Of a stretch of DNA of 64,000 nucleotides, positions 44,085-54,352 are shown piece after piece. Position 1 is the stretch's first letter, and each line of letters opens with the position of its first letter. The translations under genes and the position numbers were made by a program. The notes under the pieces are model-generated. The model did not search any database. It was not told the DNA's origin and was given only the letters and a program-made list of their open reading frames with translations. Location of the stretch: the NCBI GenBank assembly GCA_009763385.1, contig CM019830.1, positions 90,286,289 to 90,350,288 of the forward strand, written 5' to 3'. Source of the DNA: Coix lacryma-jobi var. lacryma-jobi. Taxonomy: Eukaryota > Streptophyta > Magnoliopsida > Poales > Poaceae.

Positions 44085-44572
44085 CATGGCCACATCATCG
44101 AGGTGGGACAACGCCACCATGTCACCGGGGTGGGACCACGCCTCCACGTCATCGAGGTGTGTGGGACCTGCTGTTCGACCGCTGGTGGCACCGCGCCACC
44201 ATGTCATCGAGGTGGGACCGTGCAGCCACATCATCGAGGTGTGGGACCCGCTATTCGACCGATGGTGGGACCGCATGACGTCATCGAGGGGGACCGCGCC
44301 GACACGTCATCAAGCTGGGACCCAATGTTGGACCGCTGGTGGGACCATGGCGCAAGTACTCGAGTTGGTAAACGAACAAAACAATCAATGATGATTTAAC
44401 TTTATTCTTTTATGACAATACCAGTATTTTCGTCATTATTTGTCATGCCAAAGCTGCGTCACTTGTGGCCTATGACGAAGGTATACGTTTCGTCATAGAA
44501 AGCTCACATTCTGTGACAAAAAACATAAACGTCGCGAGTCAATCGTCTTAGATGAACACATCCCTAGTAGTG
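44085..44572. repeat. Right minisatellite and subterminal repeats of the large CACTA
   Basis: 44085-44345 consists of degenerate units of about 30 bp built on gtcatcgaggtgggaccgcg, with three longer units containing ttcgaccgctggtggga. 44430-44560 carries subterminal tttcgtcat, tatgacga and cgtcac words as at the left end. The TIR ends at 44572. Confidence 0.85.
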
Positions 44573-45576
44573 TTAGCTCGGTTGAAAAGTTAGGCAATGA
44601 CAAGCTTTCAACCTCTCGCAGTCACATGCTGAATTCTGAACTTGTGTAATTTCACCGCTGCAAACTCCGATTAAAATTTGAAATCACAAGTATATGTTTC
44701 ATTTTGCAGCATGATGATTGAACTTTGCTAGGGGTAGTTCACCTTGTATACATGTTTAGCACTTGTTTGACTTCCTGTCTATACATGTTTAGTGCTATCT
44801 TGATGGTGAATACCTTTTTGGCTAAAAACTGTTCACTTTGCTCATATGTTCGTATTTCGTATTTGGTGATCAGTTTGAGCCTTTGCTAGCATGTTATGGA
44901 TGTTGTTGAGTCATCGGATCAGCACTTTGTAGAGCATCTTTTCATTCTATTGACTATATTCCTGAAGCTGCTAACTTGCATTTTTGACTCATATGCATTT
45001 TGGAAGGGGGAGAAATTTGCTTGATAGTGCATTATCAACTAAGGGGGAGAAATTTTGACAAATCATGCATGTCCTGGTTGTATGCACTATTTGAGGGGGA
45101 GCTTGCTCATGTCTTGGTTGTATGCACTATTTGAGGGGGAGCTTGCTCGTTCGGTGAACTTTTAAATTTTCCAATTGGTTCGAAGCGTTTTTGATAGCTC
45201 AATTGGTTCGGAGCATCTTTGATGGCTAGTTGTGTTGAGCCTTTGCCTCTTTCTGGAGGGACTAGCGGACGCTTTTCAGATTTTCAATTGGTTTCAAGCT
45301 CTTCTATTCAGTTGGTAACAGTTGATATCGAGCTTTTCTGCTAGCGGTGTTGAGCCTGTCCTACCTCTTCTTGAGGGCTAGCTTTGCTTTGCTTGGTTGC
45401 GTCGAGCCGTTGCCCATGTCTTTGGGGACCAAGTTGTCTTGCTCTTTCCACTTGACCTTCTTCGTCTTTGCTATGCTTTTGGGTCATTTGGTCGAGTTCT
45501 CTCTTCTCCTTCTTTCTTCTTCTATTCTATTATGATTTGTGTGAGTAGTTGACAATGCACTCATCAAGGGGGAGAT
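44573..45576 (+). other. 3' internal region and polypurine tract of the base copia element
   Basis: No coding frame. Several g-runs in the form gggggagaaattt, tgagggggagcttgctc (twice, 45093 and 45136) and finally atcaagggggagat (45564-45576) directly before the LTR start tgcggatac. Repeated polypurine stretches with 'gggggag' are typical of SIRE/Maximus-like copia elements. A 42-43 bp tandem repeat (starting catgtcctggttgtatgc and catgtcttggttgtatgc) lies at 45067-45150. Confidence 0.65.
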
Positions 45577-45856
45577 TGCGGATACATGGGTGTATGCCGA
45601 GTCTCGAGTGATGAGTGATTGTCAACGGGTTTGATGCGCATGTTCTTTGGCTTGTGTTGTGCAGGTATCGAGCACGGAGACAGTGATCGAGGGCAATGTG
45701 AAGGTCAAGTAGTGTCGGGGGAACGCCAAAGGGGTACCCCCAATCAACGCAAACAGATAGGTTAAACCTAGAACACCAATCAATAACGGACCTAACTAAG
45801 TCTAGCCCCCCTGAAAGGCCAACCCCTCGAGACCTGCAACGCTCGCCCACCGAGCC

Positions 45857-46140
45857 GAGCCCTCCAAGCCAGGCCTCGGGCGAACGCTCGCTTCCGTCTC
45901 GCCCGAGCCCTCCAAGCCAGGCCTCGGGCGAACGCTCGCTTTCCGTCTCGCCCGAGCCCACGAGCCAAGCCCTCCAAGCCAGGCCTCGGGCGAACGCTCG
46001 CTTTCCGTCTCGCCCGAGCCCTCCAAGCCAGGCCTCGGGCGAACGCTCGCTTTTCCGTCCTCGCCCGAGCCCTCCGAGCCAGGGCCTCGGGGCGCGCTCG
46101 TTCTCCGTCTCGCCCAAGCCCTCCGCGTCAGGCCTCGGGC
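45857..46140 (+). repeat. LTR minisatellite of about 48-50 bp units, each with a hairpin
   Basis: About five units of the form gagccctccaagccaggc, ctcgggcga, acgctcgctttccgtc, tcgcccgag. The 9 bp arms ctcgggcga and tcgcccgag form a perfect stem around a 16 nt loop in most units. The last unit is diverged (caagcc, ttctccgtc). The array recurs at 60041-60330 in the 3' LTR with small differences in unit boundaries. Confidence 0.92.
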
Positions 46141-46852
46141 AAGTGCTCCACTACCCTTCGAGCCCCCCACAGCCGAACATCACACCTCGAGACCCCACGC
46201 GGGGACCTCGAGCCTCTCTGGCACAGCGGCTTATCCCTCGAGACGCTCTATGCCCCCCTCGAGCGGTGCAGACGTAGGATGCCAGCCCCATACCACACAT
46301 TTAATGCATCTACCTACTCCAGTCACGTCCTCTGCAACCCAACGTGTACTACAGTGAACCAGGATAGAGTCAAGTCTCGTTTTCACCACAAGTATGGGCG
46401 AAAGGGCACCAGTGAGGCACTGTTAACCCATACCCTACACTGTTGCACGTCCAAGCCACATCTCGAGGTCCGGGTGCCTGCTGCTCAAACGCGTTTCCCG
46501 AGACTTGCCGTACCTACGGGGGCTCGAGCCTCCTGTAGACGCCACCTCGAGGCCGGTTCTGCGCCCCTCGAGCCCTAATTGCTGTCATATGATTGGAGGA
46601 CAGGTACCCCTAAGACCCGGCGGGACTACGCGCGTATCGTACGTACCGGGATGGGCGGTGCACTGCCCCCATGTCGCCACGCCTCCACGTCCGCACTCGG
46701 GATGGAGGCCACGCTTCAAGGACGCCTCAACAGCAACACCCACGCCGGCTCCAGTGACCCCGACAAGACAGATTTCCTACCCTTCTTCGTATTGGGCACC
46801 GTACGCCCCGACACCTGTAATACCCTCGTGTAACCCTGGCCTCCCCTTGCTC

Positions 46853-46859
46853 TATAAAA
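46853..46859 (+). promoter_or_regulatory. TATA box of the 15.6 kb Tat element
   Basis: tataaaa within ccttgctctataaaagggga, a strong plant TATA context and conserved in the other LTR. The transcript would start about 46885, so most of the LTR is U3. Confidence 0.8.
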
Positions 46860-47141
46860 GGGGACACCAGGGCCCTCATTCTGGGGGTGACAAACACGAT
46901 AGAACGCATCTACACTCACACACTCAAGTCCGGACTCTGGTCCACGCTCACGAGCTTGTATTCGCCCCTGTACAAGCACTTAGGTGCAAGTAATACAAGA
47001 ACACCCCCTCCCGCTGGACGTAGGGCCTTCTTTGCCCGGACCAGGATAAATCCTTGTGACCTCTTGCATCACCATCCAGGGAGAGAGCACGCGATCGTAT
47101 TACTCGTTGGTGTGATACCCCCGGGTTCGAAACACCGACAG

Positions 47142-47159
47142 TTGGCGCGCCAGGTAGGA
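47142..47159 (+). promoter_or_regulatory. Primer-binding site of the 15.6 kb Tat element
   Basis: ttggcgcgccaggtagga, starting one base after the LTR. The tgg start matches the cca tail of a tRNA; I cannot name the tRNA with confidence. Position and form are typical. Confidence 0.65.
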
Positions 47160-47198
47160 GCCTTCGCGTGTCCGAGCCGATTTCTCGTTGTTTCCTGG

Positions 47199-49836
47199 AT
47201 GGCTTCATCCCCTCCTTCGCTCTCGGCTGGTGCCGTTATCTGGTTCGGGAGCCTCGAGTTCCTGGCCACCGGCAACAACAACGAGCTGACCCTGCTCTCC
47301 ATGGAGAGCCCGAGCGGAGAGCGTGCCACGCCACCCCGGGCGAGGGGCGTGGCGCGTTGCCCGCACCACCATGCGTCGCCACCTCGTGAGCGGCGCCGTC
47401 GTCACCATCGTCGTCGGGCACAGGCGGTGCCCGCGGCAAACACCCACGTCCCCGTAGCCGGTGCAGGGTCCCGAGGGGAAACCAGCCCGGCGCGCGGCCG
47501 GAGACCTCCAGGGCGCGCCCGCGCCCGCCCAGCGACTTCGCGTTCATCGTGCGCACGGACCAGGAGCCAGGCCAGAGGCCTCCGAGCCGTGCACCGTCGA
47601 CGCCACCCAGCCTCCTCCCGCACGGGGTGTACCGCGCTCGACGTCGGCAGTTCCCGTTCGGCCTCGACAGCTCCGCGGCAGCTCACGCCCGCCAGCTCAA
47701 CAGAGCGCAGTCGGGGCCGACAGCCGGCGGAGCAGGAGGAACGCCCGGGCGTGTTACTGCAGGCCATCGCCAACCTGGAGATTGTCCGCCCCGCGCGCGT
47801 AGACCGCGGCCCCTCACGAGCCGTCGGGCCACCTCGTCAAGCCACCTTTGGGGAGTGGTACCGCGAGCTGCAGCTCCGGCACGAGCCGAGGCGGCGCGAC
47901 ATCGCCAGCTCCAACTCCGATGAGTACGACTACCATGACCCTGACCTCTGGGACACCACCAGGGAGTGTTTCCAGCTCGAGGGGGTCGCGGACGAAGCCG
48001 AGGACGACGGCGACGACGACACCAGGCCGGCGCTCAACCTCGAAGGGCCCGGAGACGTGGCTGCGGCAGGCGGATCGCGTATTCAGGGGAGGAACGAACC
48101 CCCGGCACCGGCTGCTCCATCCCAGCACAGCGACGACCGAGCGGCACAGCTCGCACAACTGCGGGAGGCCATCGCCAAGGCTGAGGAGGACCGACAACGC
48201 CTGCTGCAGCTCGAGAAAACCTTAGCACAAGAACCAGCCCAACCTCGAGGCGCCGGCGTTCGTGGCCGAGCTCGAGAGGTCCACCGGCAGATCCTTGAGG
48301 ACGGGGCGCCAGCACGTCCCGAGGCGCGTTTCCGCGAGCCGAGCAGAACGTGGTGGCGGCGGCGATGCTACTCCGTGATCTACCCGCCGTCTCCAACCCT
48401 GACGCCAGGCGCATGCTTGGGAAATGAAGAACCTCCTCGAGACAGCCGTCGTGCAGCAGGCCGAGAGCTCGGCGTCACGACGGCGCGGAGCGGCCTCGGA
48501 AAAGCCGGCGGACACGCCCCGCAACGAGCGCGAGGCATCCGTCCATCAGCCGAACGCCTCTCAGGCCAGGCCAGTCCGGGAACGGATCGTCGACAACCGC
48601 CCACCTCGAGACCCCAATGACGCCCGCAACGACATCAACCGCCGGCGCAAGGACAAGGGGGCCCAGGAGCGTGGCTATAGCGCCCATCGTGGGGGGCGCT
48701 ACGACAGCGACGAGGACCGGCAAGTCCTCGAGCCGCCGGGCCCCAGAGTCTTCAGCCGGGCCATCCGCAGCTCAACCCTCCCCGACCGCTTCCGACCTCC
48801 GACCAACATCGTGAAGTATGACGGGGAGGTCGAGCCCAAGCTCTGGCTCTCAGACTTCCGCCTAGGCTGCCAACTGGGTGGAGCGAAGAACGACGACCGC
48901 CGTGTGATCATACGCCAGCTCCCACTTTACCTCTCGGACACCGCCCACCGGTGGCTCGAGGGGCTCCCGCCGGATCAGATCGACGACTGGGCCGACCTAG
49001 TCAGGGTCTTCGACGGGAATTTCAAGGGGACTTGCGTGCGCCCAGGCAACCCCTGGGACCTACGGCGTTGCAGGCAGGCGGCGGACGAGCCCCTCCGCGA
49101 CTTTGCTCGACGGTTCTCGAAGCAGCGCCTCGAGCTCCCCCACGTGCCTGATGAGGACGTCATCTCGGCGTTCCTCGCGGGCACAACATGCCAAGAGCTA
49201 GTTCATGAGCTAGGACGCTACCGTCCCAGGACGGTCGAGGACCTGATGGATCGTGTCACCAGCTTTGCCTCAGGCGACGAGGCAGTGGGGGCCTTCTTTG
49301 GCCGTTCCACGGACAAAGGTAAGGCGGTGACCGCGCCGGAGGGCTCGAGCAAGGGCAACGAATGTCAAAAGCCGCGGCAACAACGGCAAAAAGAAGAAGG
49401 GCAAGGGGAAAAGTCAAAAGGCGAAGCGCGACGCCCACGACGACGATGATGAAGAAGTGCTCGCAGGCACCCTCGAGCATAAGAAGCCTCGAGGCCCCCC
49501 GGACGGGCCGTCTTCGATAAAATGCTCGAGGATCCCTGCACTTATCACCCAGGCCCCGTAAACCACAAGTTGAAAGACTGCCGACTGTTGAAAGGCTACT
49601 ACTCCAAGCTCGGCGATAAGAGAGAAGACGCGCCTAAGGGCAAGGATAACAATCGGCGCGGCGGTGGGGACGCGGACGGCAACTTCCCCCCGGTGCGCGA
49701 CTGCTACATGATCTACGGGGGCCGACCGTCGGGCTCTCAGCTCGAGAAAGAAAGAAGGAGCGCGGGAAATCTTTTCACTCGGCCACGACGCCCCCGGTAT
49801 CTTGACTGGGGATGCGTCGATCACGTTCGACCGTGA
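47199..49836 (+). pseudogene. gag of the 15.6 kb Tat element
   Basis: ATG at 47199 (MASSPPSLSAGAVIW). The first 370 codons are an Arg/Pro/Ala-rich leader, ending in a short coiled coil (QLAQLREAIAKAEEDRQRLL). Frameshifts near 48335 and 48420 lead into MKNLLETAVVQQAESS and the capsid: KYDGEVEPKLWLSDFRLGCQ, LPLYLSDTAHRWLEGLPPDQ, FKGTCVRPGNPWDLRRCRQA, DVISAFLAG. Two more frame changes (about 49400 and 49515) precede the knuckle-like CTYHPGPVNHKLKDC and the RRGGGDADGNFPPVRDCYMI segment. The frame closes at 49836 where the protease frame has already begun. Confidence 0.85.
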
Positions 49837-52160
49837 CGACCATCCGGACCGTGTCATAAACCCGGGGGCGTACCCCCTCGTCGTCGACCCCATCATCGTC
49901 GACGTACGGTTCTCCAAGGTGTTGATGGATGGGGGCTCGAGCCTCAACATCATATACCTCGAGACCCTCGACCTCCTAGGGATTTCAGAGGGTCAGCTTC
50001 GACCCAGCGTCGGGGGATTCCACGGAGTCGTGCCAGGGAAGAAGGCCCACCCCCTCGGGCGCATCGACCTGCCGGTTTGCTTTGGCACGCCGGCTAACTT
50101 CCGCCAGGAGACGCTCACCTTCGAGGTGGTTGGATTCCAAGGGACCTACCACGCCATCATCGGTCGGCCAGGCTATGCCAAGTTCATGGCAGTTCCGAAC
50201 TACACGTACTTGAAGCTCAAAATGCCGGGGCCAAAAGGGGTCATCACCGTCGACACATCCTACGAGCACGCGTACCACTGCGACGTGGAGTGCGTCGAGC
50301 GTGGAGAGGCAAACGTCCAGCTCGACTCGCTCGAGGCCCTAGCCGCCCTGGCCACCGAGGGGGCCCCTGAAGCGAAGCGCCACGCTGGCACCTTCGAGCC
50401 GGCGGAGCACACGAAGCGGATACCCGTCGACCCGACCTCGACCGATGGCAAGACGCTGGCCGTCAGTGCCAGCCTCGAGCCTAAATAGGAAGCAGTGCTC
50501 GTCGACTTTCTCCGCGCGAACATCGACATGTTTGCGTGGGGCCCCTCGGACATGCCAGGCATACCGAGGGAAGTCGCCGAGCACGCCTTGGAAATCCAGG
50601 CCGGGTCCAGACCGGTGAAGCAACGCCTGCGCCGCTTCGACGAGGAGAAGCGCAGGATCATCGGCGAGGAGGTGCACAAGCTTTTGGCGGCCGGGTTCAT
50701 CAAGGAGGTATTTCACCCAGAGTGGCTAGCTAACCCTGTATTAGTTAGGAAAAAGAATGGAAAAATGCGGATGTGTGTAGACTACACTGGTCTGAATAAA
50801 GCATGTCCAAAAGTTCCATTTCCTTTACCTAGAATTGATCAGATTGTCGATTCCACTGCTGGGTGCGAAGTGCTTTCGTTCCTTGATGCGTATTCCGGCT
50901 ACCACCAATTAAAATGAGAAAATCCGACGAACTCGCAACCTCTTTTATCACGCCATTTGGTATGTATTGCTACGTTACGATGCCCTTCGGCCTCCGAAAC
51001 GCCGGGGCAACGTACCAACGATGTATGCAGCACATCTTTGGCGAGCACATAGGCAAGACCGTCAAGGCCTACGTCGATGACATCGGTGTTAAAACTAAGA
51101 AAGTCGGGAACCTCATCAGCGACCTCGAGACCACGTTCGAGTGCCTCCGGGCCAAGAATGTGAAGCTCAACCCCGAGAAGTGTGTCTTTGGTGTGCCTCG
51201 AGGCATGCTACTTGGCTACATTGTCACAGCGGGGGATCGAGGCAAACCCTGAAAAAATCTCAACAGTCACGAGGATGGGCCCGATTCGAGACCTCAAGGG
51301 TGTGCAGAAAGTGACAGGCTGCCTAGCCGCTCTCAGCAGATTCATCTCGAGGCTAGGGGAAAAAGCACTACCCCTCTACCGCCTGTTGAAGAAGACGGAA
51401 CACTTTGCGTGGACTGCCGAAGCCGAGGAGGCCTTAACCAAGTTGAAGGGGTTGCTGACTTCTGCACCAATTCTCGTGCCTCCGCGACCAGCCGAAGGTG
51501 GCGATCCCTCCGAACCTCTCCTCCTCTATGTGGCCGCAACCACTCAGGTGGTCAGCGCGGTTATAGCCATCGAGAGGCACGAGGAGGGTCATGCGTTGCC
51601 GGTCCAACGACCGGTATACTTCACCAGTGAGGTACTCTCCGAGGCCAAGGTCCGGTATCCGCACATCCAGAAGCTGCTCTATGGCATCATCGTCGCAAGG
51701 CGCAAGCTCCAGCACTACTTCCTCGCTCATCCCGTAACGGTGGTGTCCTCCTTCCCCCTCGGTGAGATCATCAACAATCGGGAGGCCACGGGGCGCATCG
51801 CCAAGTGGTCCGCTGAACTAATGGGGGAGACCATCACCTACGCCCCGCGAAAGGCCATCAAGTCGCAAGCGTTGGCGGACTTCGTTGCTGAATGGACCGA
51901 CACTCAGCTCCCGCCGGCGCAGATTCAAGCCGAGCTCTGGACCATGTACTTCGACGGATCCCTCATGAAGACGGGGGCAGGCGCAGGCCTGCTCTTCGTC
52001 TCACCCCTCGGAGTCCACATGCGCTACCTGCTACGCTTGCACTTCCCCGCCTCCAACAACGTCGCCGAGTACGAGGCCCTCGTCAACGGATTACGCATCG
52101 CCCTCGAGCTCGGGGTCCGACGCCTCGACGCTCGAGGGGTCGCAGCTCGTCATCAACCAG
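49802..52160 (+). pseudogene. Protease, reverse transcriptase and RNase H of the 15.6 kb Tat element
   Basis: The protease active site is VLMDGGSSLNII (D-G-G-S). A tag at 50486-50488 sits after SLEPK, where the related element also has a tag, both likely from cag. Reverse transcriptase: VKQRLRRFDEEKRRIIGEEV, AGFIKEVFHPEWLANPVLVR, VDYTGLNKACPKVPFPLPRI; a frameshift at about 50915; KAYVDDIGVKT with YVDD at 51069-51080; a frameshift near 51240; GVQKVTGCLAALSRFISRLG. RNase H from about 51940: MYFDGSLMKTGAGAG, then EYEALVNGLRIALELGVRRL, cut by a frameshift near 52135. Confidence 0.9.
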
Positions 52161-52163
52161 GTT

Positions 52164-53855
52164 ATGAAGGCTTCGAGCTGCATCGATCCCAAGATGGAGG
52201 CATACTGCGGAGAAGTGCGCAAGCTAGAAGACAAGTTCTACGGCCTCGAGCTCAACCACATCGCTCGAAAGTACAACGAGGCCGCAGACGAGCTGGCCAA
52301 GCTGGCATCCACGCGTGGCACGGTCCCACCAGACGTCTTCTCGAGGGACGTTTTCGAGCCATCCATCAAGATCAGCCCAGAAGCTGACCCTTCATCACCT
52401 CCCCTCAAGCCGGGCACGGGGGCTCGGTCCTCGACGCCACCCCTCGAGCCGGGCACGGGGGCTCGGTCTTCGACACCACGCCTCGAGGACGAGGCCTCGA
52501 CACCCGCTAAGGCAATGCAGATCGATGCACTCGCCTCTCCTTCGACACGACCCCTCGACTGGCGGACGCCGTTCCTCGACTACTTAACGCAAGGCGTACT
52601 ACCGGAAGACAAGACGGAGGCTCGACGCATAGCTCGAAGGGCCAAGACCTACGTCATCTACGGCGACGAACGGGAGCTGTACCGTCGAAGCCCGTCAGGA
52701 ATCCTTCAACGCTGCATCCCCCTTGAGGAAGGACGCAGGCTCCTCGATGACATGCACTCGGGGGCTTGCGGCCACCACGCAGCACCAAGAACCCTGGTCG
52801 GGAACGCCTTCCGTCAAGGCTTCTATTGGCCGACTGCCATTGGAGACGCCAAGCGCTTGGTCCGGGCATGCCATGGGTGTCAATTCTACGCCAAACAGAC
52901 GCACCAACCCGCACATGCCCTGCAGATGATCCCAATTACTTGGCCATTCGCCGTTTGGGGGCTCGACCTCGTAGGTCCCCTCAAAAAGACAAGTGGAGGG
53001 CACTCACACGTGCTCGTGGCCATCGACAAGTTCAACAAGTGGATCGAGGCCAAGCCCATAGGCGACCCCACCTCCGAGAAAGCCGTCGAGTTCATCGCAG
53101 ACATCATGTACCGGTTCGGGGTGCCTAACGTCATCATCACCGACAACGGCACCCAATTCACGGGCAAAAAGTTCACCAACTTTTGCGATGACAACAACAT
53201 TCGCGTGACCTGGGCCTCGGTCGCATACCCTCAATGCAACGGGCAGGTCGAGCGCGCCAACGGCATGATACTCCATGGGCTGAAGCCGAGGCTGTTCAAG
53301 ACTCTCAAAAATTTCGGAAAGGGTGGGCCGCAGAGCTCCCCTCGGTGCTGTGGGGCCTCAGGACTACGCCGAGTCGAGCCACCGGGTTCACTCCGTTTTT
53401 CCTAACCTACGGCGCCGAGGCTGTCTTGCCTACGGACCTCGAATACGGCTCCCCTCGACTTTGAGCCTACAACGAGCAAACCAAACGATGAAAGGCTCGC
53501 CAACGCCAAGGACCAGCTCGAGGAGGCCCGAGACGTGGCGCTCATCAACTCCGCGCGCTACCAGCAAACGCTTCGACGCTACCACGACAAGCACGTGCGC
53601 AGGAGGGACCTGGCAGTGGGGGACCTCGTGCTTCGACGGCTGCAAGATAATCGAGGGCGCCACAAGCTCACTCCTCCGTGGGAAGGCCCATACACCGTAG
53701 CTAAGGTGCTCAAGCCAGGAACGTACAAGCTTTACGACGATCAAGGCAGAATCCTGGCGAACGCGTGGAACATATCTCAGCTACGTCGCTTCTACCCATT
53801 AAGGGCCTCGAGGCCTTGTTCATTTTGTTGCTTTGTACAAACACGCCCAAAATGA
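52164..53855 (+). pseudogene. RNase H end and integrase of the 15.6 kb Tat element
   Basis: After the frameshift the RNase H end shows NEAADELAKLAS. A Pro/Ser/Thr linker contains a duplicated PPLEPGTGARSSTP-like segment. Integrase zinc region: HSGACGHHAAPRTLV with CHGCQFYAK; core: D in VAIDKFNKWIEAK, D in VIITDNGTQFTG, E in GQVERANGMI. A frameshift near 53310 leads to WAAELPSVLWGLRTTPSRA and TPFFLTYGAEAVLPTDLEYG; a tga at 53461 replaces an Arg codon; a further shift gives VGDLVLRRL, WEGPYTVAKVLKPGTYKL and ISQLRRFYPL, ending at 53855. Confidence 0.9.
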
Positions 53856-54352
53856 ATGAACAAACTCGTGCATTGTTTCATTTTGCTTAGCAACTTAAGG
53901 TAGCCTCGACCCTGCTTTGCTCAGGGTCAAGCCTCCCTCGGGGGCTGACGGGGGGGCCTCACCCCCCAGACTCAGAAAAAAATGCGCGTTTTCTTTTCAA
54001 AAATTTTGACCCTCGTCTCGACTCGTGCCTCGAGTGAACTAGCGACGTAAAATCCTAAAGTACCTCGAGCCTCCAAGGTCGGGAGGCGTCGACGTAGACG
54101 GCCACCTATGCCCCCGGGCTACGGTGCCCTACCTACGCCTCCCCTCGAGGGTCTCGCGACGTATCGAAGGAACACAGACTAAGTTAGCAGAAACTCGAGC
54201 TTGCAACAAAGAGAAGTGGTCAAACGCATTTGAAAAGAAAACAACTCCTTTAAACAAACAAGTCGTATATATATATACGGGTCTCGACGGACCCTCATCC
54301 ATGCTACAAAATTCTTACAGGGGCCTCGACGCCCAAATTTGGCACGCAGGCC
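53856..54352 (+). other. Spacer between pol and the convergent antisense gene
   Basis: No coding signal. Contains cctcgg/gggggc runs around 53935-53965 and tatatatatac at 54270. It must hold the 3' ends of both the genomic RNA's coding part and the antisense transcript. Confidence 0.6.

Larger units (their letters stand above)
31737..44572 (-). mobile_element. Large CACTA (En/Spm-type) transposon with TNP2 and TnpA-like genes, 12.8 kb
   Basis: The right end is ...catccctagtagtg (44572) and the left end aactactagggatg (31737), an inverse apart from the first base or two; the match extends through gatgtgttcatc, giving a TIR of about 22 bp. The duplication is not clean (tat on the left, tta on the right). 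Both ends carry subterminal copies of tttcgtca and tatgacga. Inside, on the minus strand, are a TNP2-type transposase (43420-41062, then DUF4216 to 40034) and a TnpA-like Transposase_24 gene (about 36780-32603). A plus-strand exon-like segment (38040-39392) and three tRNA-like units lie between or beside them. The TNP2 gene is damaged, so the copy is probably no longer autonomous. Confidence 0.88.
45713..47140 (+). repeat. 5' LTR of the 15.6 kb Tat element
   Basis: 1428 bp. Near the start is a minisatellite (45857-46140). A clear TATA box, tataaaa, lies at 46853-46859 (ctctataaaaggggac), with the equivalent at 61040-61046 in the 3' LTR. The end ggttcgaaacaccgaca is followed at 47142 by ttggcgcgccaggtagg, in the primer-binding position. 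Confidence 0.95.

Noticed and set aside
31734..44575. Perfect 3 bp target duplication for the large CACTA
   Set aside because: Left flank tat and right flank tta do not match unless a base is lost at the left tip; the boundary is therefore given as approximate.
46887..47198. Upstream extension of the gag frame into the LTR
   Set aside because: The open frame crosses the LTR/primer-site boundary; the ATG at 47199 after the primer site is the sensible start.
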